A stretch of 64,000 nt of DNA from JANQHO01 sp965218075 (GTDB lineage: Bacteria; Bacteroidota; Bacteroidia; Flavobacteriales; Schleiferiaceae): positions 620,001 through 684,000 of the forward strand of contig CBDCJZ010000003.1 of assembly GCA_965218075.1 (NCBI GenBank), read 5' to 3'. Below are positions 63,509 to 64,000 of this stretch, piece after piece. Made by a program: the position numbers and the translations under genes. Position 1 is the stretch's first letter; the number at the start of each line of letters is the position of its first letter. The notes beneath the pieces were generated by a model. The model searched no databases and was not told the origin of the DNA. It saw only the letters and a program-made list of their open reading frames with translations.

Positions 63509-64000
63509 ATGAAAACTTTCAACTTAATTAATCTCTCTCTTTCTTTCCTCTTTCTTTCCTCTTTCTTTCCTCTTTCTTTAAAAGCCCAAACCTCTACTTA
63601 CGCTGTGAGTGGACCCCTCAAAGGACAAGGGCCGCTTTTAAATACGGAACGAACTAATACTACTAGTGGTGGTGGCAACGGTTGGACTGTGATTCATCCC
63701 TATAATGCCTATGGCGGTTCATCCGTCAATAGTTGGTCTTCAGCTCAAAGCATTGGCTTTCCCTTTTCTTTTTACGGAAGTCCAGCTACTCATTTTTGTG
63801 TGAGCAAAAACTACCTGTTGACCTTTGACACCACAGTTGCAGGAACCACTGTGAACAGTAGTATCACCACTGACAATACGGCTTTACCTCATGCCGGTCT
63901 TCCCAATAGCACCATCGCTTATTTTTGGGGTGGCTTTAGTCCTCCGCTTGGGAACAACGATGAAGTCCAGATGAAGATCTTTGGCACCATTCCCAATCGC
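63509..64000 (+). CDS. Array gene 5 (partial, runs off the window): T9SS-family giant protein
   Basis: The ATG at 63509 opens a frame that stays open to the window end. The signal peptide is the same as gene 3 (MKTFNLINLSLSFLFLSSFF...SLKAQ), including an identical 11-bp tandem repeat at 63539-63579 (three full units plus 8 bases). The N-terminal sandwich domain then follows (AYGGSSVNSWSSAQSIGFPFSFYGSPATHFCVSKNYLL), with a small insertion TNTTSGGGNG not seen in the others. The rest of the domain set cannot be seen. Confidence 0.9.
   Translation, partial: MKTFNLINLSLSFLFLSSFFPLSLKAQTSTYAVSGPLKGQGPLLNTERTNTTSGGGNGWTVIHPYNAYGGSSVNSWSSAQSIGFPFSFYGSPATHFCVSKNYLLTFDTTVAGTTVNSSITTDNTALPHAGLPNSTIAYFWGGFSPPLGNNDEVQMKIFGTIPNR

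Overview
This window looks like a chromosomal segment of a member of the Bacteroidota that uses the type IX secretion system (T9SS). The support is: SusC-like TonB-dependent receptors with an N-terminal carboxypeptidase-regulatory-like domain, a PorV/PorQ-family outer-membrane protein, many secreted proteins ending in a T9SS type A sorting domain (FRIYPNPSEG...), menaquinone genes of Bacteroidota type, and promoters that fit TTTG-N19/20-TAnnTTTG. Most of the window is AT-rich. The long repeat array at the right end is visibly richer in G+C. No tRNA, rRNA or CRISPR array was seen.

Layout. 1-1066: decayed IS1595-like element joined to a DNA methyltransferase fragment. 1196-10009: a trio of TonB-dependent receptor, large T9SS-exported protein and PorV-like protein. 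10315-11223: pseudogene of another T9SS-exported protein. 11399-17383: menaquinone genes (menI-like thioesterase, menF, menD, menB) followed by two bacterial-PH-domain membrane proteins. 17430-19425: methyltransferase pseudogene joined to a second IS1595 remnant. 19648-22983 (minus): surface-polysaccharide operon (Gfo/Idh oxidoreductase, lipoprotein, initiating sugar transferase). 23587-27687: rpiB, an alpha/beta-hydrolase-like lipoprotein, a TPR lipoprotein, recA and a small unknown gene. 27898-29830: two more IS1595 remnants, head to head. 29862-37837: Rieske-like lipoprotein, broken thioredoxin-like gene, TonB-dependent receptor, and a divergent DtxR/MntR-regulated metal ABC transporter operon in which one permease carries a fused DtxR-like domain. 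38013-64000: a tandem array of at least five giant paralogous secreted proteins, the last cut by the window end.

The right-hand array is the most interesting part. Each member has a signal peptide, a conserved N-terminal sandwich domain, a CARDB-like domain, a right-handed beta-helix, a variable set of fibronectin-III-like modules (7 to 10) and jelly-roll 'anchor J' modules (0, 1 or 3), and an almost invariant T9SS C-terminal domain. Three of the five carry short tandem repeats of 10 or 11 bp inside the signal-peptide codons. These units are not multiples of three, so slippage would switch the gene off or on. A fourth member is shifted by one T in a homopolymer. Near-identical modules, a chimeric terminal module in copy 2 and shared spacers point to frequent recombination. 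Taken together, the array looks like a phase-variable, recombining family of secreted or surface proteins. That reading is an inference from sequence and has not been demonstrated.

The metal locus reads as one system: a TonB receptor for outer-membrane uptake, a binding lipoprotein, an ATPase, two permeases and a DtxR-type regulator. The two divergent transcripts share an intergenic inverted repeat that also contains both predicted -7 elements.
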